Source: Epiperipatus broadwayi
Lineage: Eukaryota > Onychophora > Udeonychophora > Euonychophora > Peripatidae
Assembly: GCA_028023455.1 (NCBI GenBank)
Contig: JAQFVV010000157.1
Span: forward strand, 1 to 64,000
Reading direction: 5' to 3'
Length of the DNA stretch: 64,000 nucleotides
Numbering within the stretch: position 1 is the first letter of the stretch; every line of letters starts with the position of its first letter. A program made the translations under genes and the position numbers. Shown piece by piece: positions 45,207 to 61,759 of this stretch. The notes beneath the pieces are model-generated. The model did not search any database. It saw nothing but the letters and a program-made list of their open reading frames with translations, and was not told the DNA's origin.

Positions 45207-48182
45207 CAATTATGACAGACAAAAATAAATCATGGCCCTTATTCCCAGGAGGCTGTAAAGTCACCAACCAAGGCAGCAGTTGGTGGCCGAAGGTGGAGGG
45301 TGCTAAGAATCCCCTGATTGTGGACCCAGGCTGCCATTTGATGACGACTTTTTATTTAGGTACTTACAACTGCAGATCACTTTCAAGTGAAGGAAGATTG
45401 CAAGAATTAGAAGAACTGTCTTATATTAAATGGGACATTATTGGACTTTGTGAAGTTAGAAGAAAAGGTGAAGAGACAATTGATTTAAAAAGTGGACATG
45501 TACTCTATTATAAAGGCACAAATATTGGAAATACAAGTGGAGTAGGATTCATTATAAATAAAAAGTGGAAGAACAACATTGTGGAGATTGATGGTGTATC
45601 AGACAGAGTGGCAAGATTAGTTATACAACTTAATAGCAGATACCAAATGCAGATAATTCAGGTTTATGCCCCAACAAGTTCTCATAGTGATGAAGTAGTA
45701 GAAGATTTTTATATGGATGTACAAAAGGCTTTCGATCAGAGTAAACAACATTTTAAAATTGTTATGGGAGACTTTAATGCTAGAATTGGTAAACAAATGA
45801 AAGATGAAAGTGCTGTAGGTAATTTTGGTTATGGTAATAGAAATGAGAGAGGACATAGACTAGTGGAGTTTGCTGAAAAAGAAAAACTTTATATTATGAA
45901 TTCTTTTTTTGAGAAAAATGTTAAAAGGAAATGGACATGGAAGCATCCCAATGAAGGTACAGCAGAATTGGATTATATTTTGACTAACAGAAAATACATA
46001 TTTCAAGATTGTAATGTTCTTAATAAATTTAACACAGGAAGTGATCATTGATTAGTAAGATGTAAGATACATGTTAATGCAAAACTAGAGAGACAAAAAT
46101 TATTAAGAAAAACAATTTTTACAGTTGATATTCCTAATCTTCAGAAACATTCTAATGAATTTAAATTAGAACTTACAAATCGGTTTCAAGTATCAGTAGA
46201 TTTTGAACATGATTCAGATTTGAATGAAATTAATATGAAAATAACTGATACACTTTTAAAAACTGCAACAAAGATAGCTGGTAGGAAAAAACAGCAATTG
46301 ACCAATAAAATTTCTACTTAGATGAGAGAATTTATGAAGAAAAGAAGGAATATGAAGATATACAAAAATGATGCATTAAAAAGAATTGAATATCTAGAAT
46401 TTTGTAAAATGGTACAGAAAAGAGTTGAAAATGATATAAGAAAGTATAACTGTGAACTAGTAAGGAAAGCTGTAGAAGAAAATAAAAGTCTCAAGAATGT
46501 AAAACAACATTTTGGTATTGGTAGGAAATTTATATCTGCAATAAGAAAAAAAGATGGAATTATTACTAAAAAGAGAGATGACATTATGAAATGGGTAGAA
46601 GACTTTTATCAAGAATTATATAGTAATAAAGAACAAGTACCTCCTATTTCTATTACATCTTCTGAATTGCCCAGAATTTTAAATGAAGAAGTGAAACATG
46701 CAATTAAATGTATGAAAAAAGGAAAGGCTCCAGGTAATGATGGAATTATAATTGATATATTAAAAGAAGCAGGTGAAGAAATAGAAATTTTTTTAGCAAA
46801 GTTATATACCAAATGTCTAAATGATAAAGATGTACCAGATGATTGGAAGAATGCAGTAATAATATTAATATTTAAAAAAGGTGATAAAGAAGATATTAGA
46901 AATTACAGACCTATCAGCCTTTTATCAGTTTTATACAAAATTTTTACCAAGATAATTACAACTCGTCTACAAAGAACATTGGATTTCCACCAACCAAGGG
47001 AACAAGCTGGATTTAAAAGTGGTTTTAGTACAGTAGATCATATCCAGGTATTGAGAGAAGTTATAGAAAGGACAAATGAATATGAGTTGCCATTATGATT
47101 TGGATTTGTAGATTATGAAAAGGCATTTGATTCTATAAACATTTCTTCAGTGATTAAAGCATTGGATCATCAAGGTATAGATCCAGGATATTGTCATATT
47201 TTAAAGAATATTTATAAAAATGCAACAGCAACAATTAGATTACATAATGATACTGGAAAAGTCAACATTGAGAAAGGTGTAAGACAAGGTGACTCCATAT
47301 CTCCAAAACTTTTTACAGCAGGGTTGCAAGAAGTATTTTGTGGATTAAAATGGGAAACTAAAGGAGTGAAAGTAAATGGAGATTATTTAAGTCATTTAGA
47401 TTTTGCAGATGATATAGTTGTTTTTGCAAATAATGCTTCAGAGCTGCAGGAAATGTTGCAGGAGTTATCAGATGAAAGTAGGAAAGTAGGACTAAAGATA
47501 AATGTTAAAAAGACTAAAGTAATGTTTAATCAATTTGCTCAAAATATGAAAATAAAGATTGATTATGATGAATTAGAAGAAGTTAACAGTTACAAATACC
47601 TTGGTCAGATTATTAATACAGATGGAAACATAATGGATGAAATTAATCATAGAATTAAACTTGGTTGGAGTGCTTTTGGTAGAAATAACTTGATACTAAA
47701 AGGAAATATGCCTATGTGTTTGAAAAGGAAGGTTTTTAACAAATGTGTTTTACCAGTTCTTACTTATGGATCTGAGACTTGGACACTTAATAGAAGAGCA
47801 ATACAGAGACTCCAGACCACTCAAAGAAGTATGGAGAGATGCATGTTGGGAGTAACAAGAAGAGATCGAAAATGCAATGTATGGGTAAGAGAACAAACAG
47901 GTGTTACTGACCTCATTGAAAAAATTAAAAGATTGAAGTGGAGTTGGGCTGGACATATTTCTAGAAGAGATGATAATAGATGGACAATTGAAATCTTAAA
48001 CTGGATTACAAGTGATTGTAAAGGACCCAGAAAGAGACCACATGTGAGATGGATGGATGAAATAAGAAAATGTGCAGGGGTGATGTGGAGAAGAGATGCT
48101 AAAGATCGGAGAAGATGGATTAAACTTTGAGAGACCTTCATCCTGTAGTGGATTGATAATGGTTGATGATGATGATGATGAT
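45207..48182 (+). mobile_element. Nearly full-length RTE-type LINE retrotransposon
   Basis: A 2.98-kb element consisting of one long coding frame and a short 3' end with a (GAT)n tail (48163-48182), as in RTE/BovB-clade LINEs. The 10-bp repeat TACATATATA flanks it (45197-45206 and 48183-48192); this may be the target duplication, though it is low-complexity. The first ATG is only 5 bp inside the proposed left edge, so the 5' UTR is very short or the copy is slightly truncated. A 5'-truncated relative lies at 23394-23786. Just three in-frame stops break the frame, with no frameshift, so insertion was relatively recent. Confidence 0.92.
45212..48130 (+). pseudogene. APE endonuclease-reverse transcriptase of RTE LINE
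   Basis: One frame of 972 codons broken by TGA (46049), TAG (46319) and TGA (47096). Residues about 50-280 form an apurinic-type endonuclease: GTYNCRSLS, GLCEVRRKG, QVYAPTS, VMGDFNARIG and the final SDH triad. It would nick target DNA. Residues about 510-800 form the reverse transcriptase: NYRPISLLSVLYKIF, EQAGFKSGFSTVDHI, FVDYEKAFDSI (motif A), GVRQGDSISPKLF (motif B), FADDIVVFA (motif C, 47402-47428), then YKYLGQIINTDG. The C-terminus has LPVLTYGSETWTL and KWSWAGHISRRDDNRWT, a conserved tail of this clade. All catalytic residues seen are intact. The first stop lies right after SDH where Arg is usual (CGA to TGA would explain it). The copy is presumed inactive. Confidence 0.92.
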
Positions 48183-48779
48183 TACATATATAAGGTAACT
48201 TATAATTGTGTGTATTGAAACAGTCAGATCTGTATATCCTTCTGTTTCACCTACTATATACTATAGTAGTTATTCTTTTTGTATACCTATACCCAAGTAC
48301 TTGTATATTATGCTAATATTGTGCTAAAATCATGTTAATTTTAAACCTAAATATATTAGTTGTGTATGTGTGCATACATTCACCATACAGTATAAGAAAG
48401 TATGTATATATGTAAAAATCAGTAAATACGCACATATATAATTCTAGTAGTTAAATAAATGGAAAATGCTTTGTATGTGTAACAAGAAAGTACATATATG
48501 CAGGAAAGAATAATGTTAATAGAATTAAAACATTAGAAATTTCTTTATTTAAAATATTTATTCTAAAATTAATATTTGAAATTATTATATACTGTATTTC
48601 TGCATATATCGCTAAATTATATAACTGAGTTACATATATAATAAAATGTTTTCCATCTTTAGATTTGTTTTTCTAAAAAGGTTGACTTCATAAAATTCAA
48701 TCCTTCTGACTCTATTCTGATCTATTCTAAAATTTTAAGAGTAAAAATAGATTTTAAGACCAAGTATGAATAAATTAAC
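48183..48779. other. AT-rich, nothing recognised
   Basis: No gene. Several TATGTATATATG-type strings. Confidence 0.5.
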
Positions 48780-49170
48780 CTGGTCAAGTGAGGGGAAAAC
48801 CCACCTGTAAAAAAATCAATAACAGCGGGGATTCCATGATTTCAGAGAGTACAGCAAAGTAATTAAAAAAGCAGATCTGAAATTACTAAGACAGGGGATA
48901 AGGGGGTGAGCTAGTATATAAGTTGCTTCAGCCATCTTTGAATTATTCAAAACTTATTTAACTTATTCAGCATTCATGCAGTTCAATTCTTTCAAAGTAT
49001 TTTATAAATTTGTAATAATGATAATAATGGGCTAGAGAGGCAATCCCCTTGCTTTCTCGACTCCCATGATGGTTCTACAAGATTTGGAGAGAAGTGAACT
49101 AGAAGCTGATGCTACCCAAAGAAACCCTCAAGATGAAAACAACTTGCCAGAGCAAAAAAACTTAAAGTGG
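48780..49170 (+). repeat. Possible LTR or promoter-bearing repeat
   Basis: A less AT-rich block with GGGGAAAACCCACCTG, then TATATAAG at 48915-48922 about 40 bp before CAGCCATCTTTG, and ending in AAACTTAAAGTGGTAACAAG. A TATA-like element followed by a TGG that could start a primer-binding site is LTR-like, but no partner repeat or coding region was found. A tandem ACCAATTTACTGATTTA duplication follows at about 49320-49358. Confidence 0.3.
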
Positions 49171-50280
49171 TAACAAGTCTCCATCTAAAGTTAAACTTTG
49201 TTAATTCCTAAAAGCCAGCTAAACCTATTAGTTATGGCCAAAATAATAATGTATTCTAAACTTATAAGCTAAATGTAATTTCTATTTTCTTTATTTAAAT
49301 CCCAAATCTTTCCTGATTTACCAATTTACTGATTTATTTACCAATTTACTGATTTAATTTTGATTGATTCTAATTTATTCTGATTTATTAAAACTTATTT
49401 AGTTTTAACTTGCTTTAATTGATTGATACCCAATGATTTATCATAACCGATTTCTTACATTTAATCCTAAATTATTTATTTAAATGATAATTATGTTTCT
49501 AAATTATTTAATATAATTTAGCCTAATAACAATATTTGCTTTTAATTGATAATTCTCATAAATTAGAAAGCTATATTAAACTAGATCAATCAACTTTAAG
49601 CTAATTTTGTTTCAATTCCCTTTTTAAAAACTAAGCAAACAAGGCCAATTTTCAGATTTCACTTACATGAAATCTTATCTTCAAATTTATGTTTCTTTTA
49701 GTTAAATCTATGCCAATTTATTTTATTTTCAATTATGTATTTGTTTATGCTGTATTTGTTCAGAATGAAGTTTTACTCTTAGTTAAATCATTAGTGAGAA
49801 GTGATTAGATATTCTCATACACATATATGTAATTTCGCATTTATTAATGCACAAACAAAACTCCCTTCTGAAATGGATAAAATGTCTTATTTAAGATATA
49901 ATTAAAAGCTTACAGCTACTCTAAGATAGATTTGCTTTAAATGTAATATTTAACTAATATTCAGCTGAAGTGATAAAATACAGCATAAAGCTATAACTTA
50001 GTATTGTAATTATCCATAATATGCTGTAGTCCTCTCTAAAATTATAAATGCCTATATAGATAGCTTAATAAATTAAATTCATAAGCTTTCCTTAATAGCA
50101 TAATTATAAATGCTATATAATGAACTGATCTATGGTAGTTTCATGGAAGGAAACTATTGTTTAGTGTCCTATTTTTATTATATAATGATGTAGTCAGCAA
50201 AGCAAATGTATCCTTAAGAAACACTTCAGCATGTATAATTGTTGCTGTATGTTATATTCTAATGGGTGTATGTTTTAAGA
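49171..50280. other. AT-rich, nothing recognised
   Basis: No frame or named repeat apart from the short tandem noted at 49320-49358. Confidence 0.5.
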
Positions 50281-50480
50281 GCTACCCCATTACTCTTAGT
50301 TCAGACAACTATATTCTTCAGATGGGCATAGGTTAAGGGCCACCCCATTCTGCATTTTTTGAACTGGAGCATGAGGATCCACTAGTTGTTTGATCACTGC
50401 ACTAAAGATCTCTATTTCACAGCAATGGGTATGGTGTTAAAGGAACCAGTACTAGGTACAAATCCCATGAAAAAACACAC
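50281..50480. repeat. Two diverged units, possibly SINE-like
   Basis: Variants AATGGGTGTATGTTTTAAGA and GATGGGCATAGGTTAAGGGC, each followed by CACCCCATT or TACCCCATT, recur about 60 bp apart. They are followed by AGGTACAAATCCC, which is near a B box. Low-level evidence for an old repeat. Confidence 0.4.
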
Positions 50481-50799
50481 ATTCAAGATGCAGGACTCAG
50501 ATTGTATATTTTTATATGCCTTGGTATCTGAAGTCTGACTGCCAATCCCACCATAATAATTGTATATTTCAGCATTTATCTGAAACAGAATCTAATTCTA
50601 TAGGCATATAAGCTATATAGAGAATATACTAAATAATACATATTTAATAAAATATTCTTTATAAATGATAATAATCACTTCTGCTAACTCTAAAGCAAAT
50701 GTAGATCCAAAATTATAGCATAAACTAGGCATAGATCATCATGGCAAACTAAACCAATTAATAAAGTAATAATAAGTCTCATGAAATTGTAACTTAAAA

Positions 50800-51155
50800 T
50801 ATTGTAAATCCGCATCACCTGCGAGTGATATACATATATAGAAAGCAAAGTAATTTAAATAATTTGTAACCAGAAAACTAAAATCATTCTGTGAGTGATT
50901 TGAAATGCTCTCTATATATATAAACCATAAATGCTTATAGCCAAAATCATCACCAGTGAGTGATATACATATATATGACAAGTAAATAAATTAACTGATT
51001 TGTCATCAGAAAATTAATATCACCTGCGAGTGATTTGAAATGTCATATATATATGTAAACCAAAACTACTTGTAATCCTTAAAACCATCACCAGCGTGTG
51101 AATCAAAATGTAAATGTTAATAAGCTGTAATCCCTAAAATAATCACCTGTGAGTG
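50800..51155. repeat. Minisatellite with CACCTGYGAGTGA core
   Basis: The core CACCTGCGAGTGATATACAT at 50817 recurs as CACCAGTGAGTGATATACAT (50950), CACCTGCGAGTGATTTGAAA (51021), CACCAGCGTGTGAATCAAAA (about 51090) and CACCTGTGAGTGAG (about 51145). Two alternating subtypes, 'gatatacatata' and 'gatttgaaatg', give a higher-order unit of about 133 bp made of two diverged halves. Spacer strings such as ATCA...AAAATTA and 'gtaaaccaaaactacttgtaatcc' also recur. Confidence 0.82.
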
Positions 51156-57028
<5,873 letters not shown>

Positions 57029-57373
57029 ATACACCTGGGTCTTGTTTTATGTGGTAGATAGGTTTCTCAGAAAATGCGCACAAAAGAAATCACACAAAAA
57101 TAAACTTAACTTACCTTGAAAAATGGAGGATAGATACTGTAATTTTCAAAAATTGCATAAAAGCAAAGCAACAATGTAAAATTACTTTAAAATTCACATA
57201 AAAAAAATAATGAAATAAAATATGACTAATAAAAAATTTCAAATTTGAAAAAAATTGATACAAGACAAACTTTTTTATTTTTTTTATTAACTACAGTATT
57301 TAATATTATTCAAACAATATATTTTTATGCGTAATTTACAGTATTTTATATTTTTTCATACATGTACAGTATT

Positions 57374-57602
57374 TTAATCATTATCACTATTTGATGATAT
57401 GCAGATTCGTTTGTGAATTAGTAAGACATCAGATTCATCACAAGATGAAATACAACTAGTGCCAACTTCATTTTTTTTAATTGTTCTTATAGTGGATTCA
57501 TCTAAACTAAAATGTTTTCCAATCACTGTTGATCTTCCCATTTCACTAAGCGATCTAAAATTGAAATTTTTGTTTCCAAAGAAATTCATTTTCTTGGGTG
57601 TT
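57374..57602 (-). pseudogene. Tigger/Pogo transposase N-terminal remnant
   Basis: Minus-strand reading contains SEMGRSTVIGKHFSLDESTI followed by RTIKKNE. This fits the first CENP-B-type helix-turn-helix of Tigger/Jerky-like transposases, where 'g.s...ig..f.l..STi.tI.KN' is the recognition helix and its flank. The domain binds the transposon ends. The frame carries no DDE domain and ends at 57374. Its upstream part is low-complexity and probably not original. Confidence 0.68.
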
Positions 57603-58167
57603 TTTTCCTCTCCATTAGGGTAAACTAAAAGTTTAAAATAAAAATAAGAACTTAGACTTATGATAATAAAAAGACACCTACTCACCACTGTTGGGCAAAA
57701 TTTAATTAAAACTAACAATTAAAAATTAAATTCTTATTTTTGTCTTTAATTTTCAATTCCATTTAAAAATCAAATTTCATTGTTTCACATCAAATTAATT
57801 TCAGATCACATTACATAATTTTTAAATTGTTAATTACAATTAAAAATCAGATTTTAATTTTTAATTGTCAAATTTAATTGTGCCCACTGCTGTTACTCAC
57901 CTTTTAAAAATAAACTTGCAGACACTAAATGATTAATTGATTACATACTCTTTTTTTAAAAAGCAAAAATAGAATGTGATTTAAAATGCAAAAACAACAA
58001 CATGCATAGTATAGACATCTATAACGTTTGAACAGATTTACATTATAATCTTGTAAAATTTAATGTGTGTATATAAAATGGGGAAATCTTGATTTTAAGT
58101 GAATTATGAACTTCTTTATTGCATAAAATCTATTACAGTACTATTATAAAACACTGAAAATATTGAA

Positions 58168-58291
58168 ATTATTAGATGGAAGTTGAACTCCGATAATGCA
58201 CTGTTACTTTAAATATGATGGGTGAGTGCACAAAATTTATAATATTTAAAGTAATAGCGCATTATCAGAACTCGACTTCTGATCTAATAGT
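58168..58291. mobile_element. Nested foldback, arms about 50 bp
   Basis: The left arm has ATTAGATGGAAGTTGAACTC and GATAATGCACTGTTACTTTA; the right arm is the reverse complement with about 8 differences, around a loop containing GATGGGTGAGTGCACAAAAT. It lies within the Tigger-like element, so it either inserted later or is part of it. Confidence 0.85.
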
Positions 58292-58844
58292 TTTTATTAC
58301 ATAAAAGAAATCTGCATACAAAAATATTAAAAAGAAATATGAATCGCATAATTTCAAAATCGCATTAAATAAATCCGCATAAAACAAGACCCAGGTGTAT
58401 ATACAATTATTACTGCTATATAAAGATGTTTTATTTTATATTATATTGTATGATGTATTTATACATATTAGCATCTAAAACTGATTTAACATTTATATAA
58501 ATAAATTCCAATAAATAAAATTTATCAGTGATAATTTTAATTATTTTACATATATAATAATCTTCTACTGTCCAAGTACATGCTCAAATAAACAATCCCT
58601 ATTAACATCTTTGATGATGACTGTTTGGTCAAAAGTGCATTTAAATAATACTAATTATTATTGTTATCCTTACTATCATTATTATTATTATTATTATTAT
58701 ATAAAATTATTGAAAATACTATTTTGAATTTTACTTATTCGGATTTAAGTGTGTTTGCATGTAAAGATGTAGATATATATATATAGTGCATATATGGATA
58801 AAATTATATATAGTGTTATTGGTTTAATAACTCAAAATATATAT

Positions 58845-58950
58845 ATATTTTTCTCATGTGTCATAGCATCAGCCGGGAAGCGAACCCGCTAACCCGGGAC
58901 AACTGCTTGTAAAGCTGCTGTTGCTGACATCTCAACCATCAATGCTTGAC
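58845..58950 (-). mobile_element. tRNA-derived SINE (family A) with 16-bp TSD
   Basis: Minus-strand reading has GTTGAGATGTCAGCAACAGC, then GTTAGCGGGTTCGCTTCCCG, then GATGCTATGAC and an A-rich tail. B box GGTTCGCTTCC is well kept. Flanked by the 16-bp direct repeat AACTCAAAATATATAT (58829-58844 and 58951-58966), proving insertion by retroposition. It is diverged from the copies at 8619 and 61760, especially in the middle. Confidence 0.85.
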
Positions 58951-58966
58951 AACTCAAAATATATAT

Positions 58967-59459
58967 TTAACCCTTAAACCGCTAATTAAATCATTGGTTG
59001 TATGAGATAAAAATCAAATCTTTTAATTGGCCAACTCACAAACTGAAGACAAAGCCTATTGTTAAAACATATTCGCCTATAATATTAAATTCAACTCAGA
59101 TACGTTTATAAAAAGTATATAATTAATTTTTCAGGTCATGAAGAAAACGAAAGTTCTTTCAAAAATAAATTGCTATTTATTTATTCTAAGATATTCTATA
59201 TCGGCAACATAAAAGTTATAATGTAAACAAAAAGATCGACTTTTACGTTATAGAAAAGTAAATATTTCTTTTTACTACATCTTCAATATATTTACTTAAA
59301 TCTTCAATATTTTTCGAAAATAATTTTGTTTTTTTATTATTCTCTCTGAAAATTATGTTTAATTTCCATAAATATTATTTAATAATAATTTAAATCGTAT
59401 TCGAAATGAAAATCTCAGCGTTTTTCTTTATTTTCTTTGATCAGGCAGTTTCTTTGTTC
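58967..59459. other. AT-rich, nothing recognised
   Basis: Gradually gains CpG towards 59400 (TCGT, TTCGA, CAGCG), leading into the promoter-like block. Confidence 0.45.
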
Positions 59460-59715
59460 TTTCCAGCCAATCAGAATGTCTTTTTCGGCTGAGAGCATGC
59501 TAAGAACCAATCACAAATAATGTTCCTTCTTTGTTTAGGTTTAAATGCGTTTTTTTTTATTTTTTACTTCTAAAATAAATCGGAAGATGTCACCATCGTA
59601 CAGAACTTTTAAAAACGAATTAAATACGTATTTAACGAATTTTATCGTATAAAAACGAACTGAGTTAGAGTGATTTTAGATGTCGATGAGGAGTCTCGTC
59701 GAGCGCGGGAAATAA
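59460..59715. promoter_or_regulatory. Candidate promoter: two CCAAT boxes, TATA, E2F-like site
   Basis: Contains CCAGCCAATCAGAATG (59463-59478) and AACCAATCACAA (about 59506-59517), both CCAAT-box matches about 40 bp apart. TATAAAA lies at about 59649-59655, and GCGCGGGAAA at 59703-59712 matches an E2F-type site (TTTCCCGCGC on the other strand). CpG dinucleotides are clustered between 59570 and 59715, unlike the CpG-poor surroundings. Together they suggest a host promoter with a possible start near 59680 on the plus strand; transcription in the other direction is also possible. No downstream coding exon is identifiable within the window, so the gene is unknown. Confidence 0.4.
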
Positions 59716-59951
59716 AGCATTTTTTCCCAAAGTTTTATCTCATGAAAATATTAACCTATTAGCATTTATATTCTTGAAAAATATTGCTAGATAGGCACAG
59801 CATATGTTTAATAAATGATTAGTAATAATCATTACGTGTTTATCAAAAAGTTGATAACGTAAAAGTTGGGAATTATGTAAATAGACCCTTGAAAATAAAA
59901 ATGAGACAATTTGCTCTATATAAATAATCTTCATGTAATAAAGATATATAT

Positions 59952-60030
59952 GAGAGATGATGATCTGGCCCAATTGATGAGTGCTGGTTCAGCACGAAAT
60001 GCATCTTGGGGATTATTTGTCTTTTATTGT
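59952..60030 (+). repeat. Recurrent repeat (family B), 5' part
   Basis: GAGATGATGATCTGGCCCAA, TTGATGAGTGCTGGTTCAGC and ATTGGGGATTATTT-like sequence match the first part of family B; the tRNA-like end is absent. Positions 60031-60920 show no recognised gene. Confidence 0.75.
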
Positions 60031-60934
60031 ATTTTTATTTATATGAAATTAATTATGAAATAAAAAAGAATGGAGAAATATGGAAATTATCTATAAAAAA
60101 GAAATAAACTTGTTTACAAGTTGAATTTACAAACTCATATTAAGATACTCCCATAATTGTGAAGAGAAGAATATGATAAAAGTTTTATAATAAAAATTAT
60201 ATTCTTGTGACGTTTATAATATTATTGCTTGATCCATACTAGAGTTTTCAAGTGATTTATTTTACTGTGGTTTTCTAATTTTTTGACACAATAAACTTAT
60301 CTTTTTGATCCCTTTCAGTAAGCATAAATTTTTGATCAGAATTTGCTATATATTGTATTATTCTTTCATCTTTAGTAAATTCAATTATTATTATTCAATC
60401 TGATAATTAAATAATGTAGCAGTTTTTGATACTTAAGTTTCAGCTATATTGATGATGATTTCTATTCTCTTTTAAACTAAGTCAGAACTAATTCCTCATC
60501 CCAGATTTACAAACTTAATGATAAACTTTCTGTGAAATTATTATTATCACTAACTTATCTGGAAGATAAACGAAAAGATTTCATCGGCTTACGTATTTCT
60601 GTTTTTGCACCACTTGATGTAAAAATATAATGCAAATATAGCAGATGTATTCCATTCCTTTCTTCTTCTTTTGAAAAGTCTGATTATTTGTAAATAAGCA
60701 GTGATTCACTGGGAAAGCTTTCTGAATTTGTTAATTATTACTGCTATCATTATTGATAAATAAAAATAATCACATGATTAATTGCAGAAAGGAACGTGAT
60801 ATTTGAACAACAAAAGTATCAGATCATGTTTCACTCTGGCAATCTTTTACTACTGAGAGACCTCCTTCCTCCTCAACTACTGTGAAAATAGTTTACGCAT
60901 CAGAGTTTTAAAAAATAAAATTTTACTTTATAAT

Positions 60935-61112
60935 TATAAGGCCTACAGCACTCAGGGTTCCCAGGCAGTCATCCATCCAAGTACTACGATCATACTACGT
61001 TGAACACACCGGTTCTCGTCCGATCACCGCCGTTAAGCAATGTTAGGCTCAGTTAATACTTGGATGGGTGACCGCCTGGGAACCCTGAATGCTGTAGGCC
61101 TTATAATTTTTT
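60935..61112. mobile_element. 5S rRNA-derived inverted retroposed element
   Basis: Plus-strand positions about 60991-61099 read as a nearly complete 5S rRNA-like sequence: GTTGAACACACCGGTTCTCG, TCCGATCACCG, GTTAAGCAATGTTAGGCTC and TACTTGGATGGGTGACCGCC, ending GCTGTAGGC. Fused in front of it (60938-60996) is the reverse complement of the 3' third of 5S, so the ends form a ~53-bp inverted repeat beginning TTATAAGGCCTACAGCAC. The 13-bp direct repeat TTTACTTTATAAT flanks it (60922-60934 and 61113-61125), showing it was inserted by a retroposition-like process. A T9-10 run ends the element. The arms differ by a few bases, so both halves have aged or came from different templates. Confidence 0.85.
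60991..61099 (+). rRNA. 5S rRNA-like sequence, probable pseudogene
   Basis: About 109 nt against the usual 119-120. The internal pol III control region (A box GTTAAGCAATG, C box TACTTGGATGGGTGACCGCC) is well preserved, but the middle has TGTTAGGCTCAG where animal 5S is normally richer in G+C, and the helix after CCTGGGAA is shortened. The 5' end (GTACTACGATCATACTACG) is diverged and merges with the inverted arm. It is single, inside a retroposed unit, so it is probably not a functional ribosomal gene, though it could still bind pol III factors. Confidence 0.7.
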
Positions 61113-61125
61113 TTTACTTTATAAT

Positions 61126-61743
61126 GTTTTACAAAACAAAAACATTTTACTTGGTATGTATTGTTAGAGTTAATGAAAAAGATTTTATCTAAAATAAATA
61201 AATGTTGTGTTTGAGTAAAATATAAATATTTAAAAAGTTTGTTATTATCATTATTTATAACAATATTTTGTTTGTGTTTTATTAAATTTATTTGCAATTA
61301 TAATAATAATGAATAATTAATTATTTTTGTTAGATATTTCATTTTGTTATTTAAAAGCTTATAATTTTTAAGTGAGTTATAAAATAATTTTAATTAACAA
61401 TTAAATATTGCTAAAAAATTCCCATTGTATTCAAGTTAATTAAGAGAAAAATCTTAAATATACATTTTAATTTAATTTTAAAATGATCATATTCAAATAA
61501 AAATAATTTAATGGTGATTATGTCGGTTTAATTCTGAAAAATTGTCATTTTATAATAATTGTCAAAATTAATTCGCAAATGCAAAACCATTAACTGATTA
61601 TTTGATTAAATATTTTAAAACGTATAACAATATGATTTATTGATTATTTAACTCATTATATTTTAATGGTAAAAAAGTTAATTTTAATAATAAATCGTGT
61701 TAAATGATCTTAATAAAATACAGGTTTGATCTTATTTAGTTTT
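61126..61743. other. AT-rich, nothing recognised
   Basis: No frame or repeat beyond A/T runs. Confidence 0.5.
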
Positions 61744-61759
61744 AAAAAAGATCTGATAA

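Larger units (their letters stand above)
57029..58401 (-). mobile_element. Tigger-like (Tc1/mariner-Pogo) DNA transposon remnant
   Basis: Inverted ends ACACCTGGGTCTTGTTTTAT (57031) and its reverse complement ending at 58400 lie next to TA dinucleotides on both sides, as expected for Tc1/mariner superfamily insertion at TA. About 26 bp of end sequence match with one mismatch. The 1.37-kb interior carries a minus-strand piece of the N-terminal helix-turn-helix region of a Pogo/Tigger transposase, but no catalytic DDE/D region is visible, so it is an internally deleted, non-autonomous copy. A separate foldback (58168-58291) is nested near the right end. Confidence 0.78.

Noticed and set aside
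45617-46048. Minus-strand frames of 79 and 62 codons inside the LINE
   Set aside because: Shadows of the LINE endonuclease coding strand.
46318-48141. Minus-strand frames of 67-106 codons opposite the LINE
   Set aside because: Shadows of the reverse transcriptase frame; the plus frame has all the family motifs.
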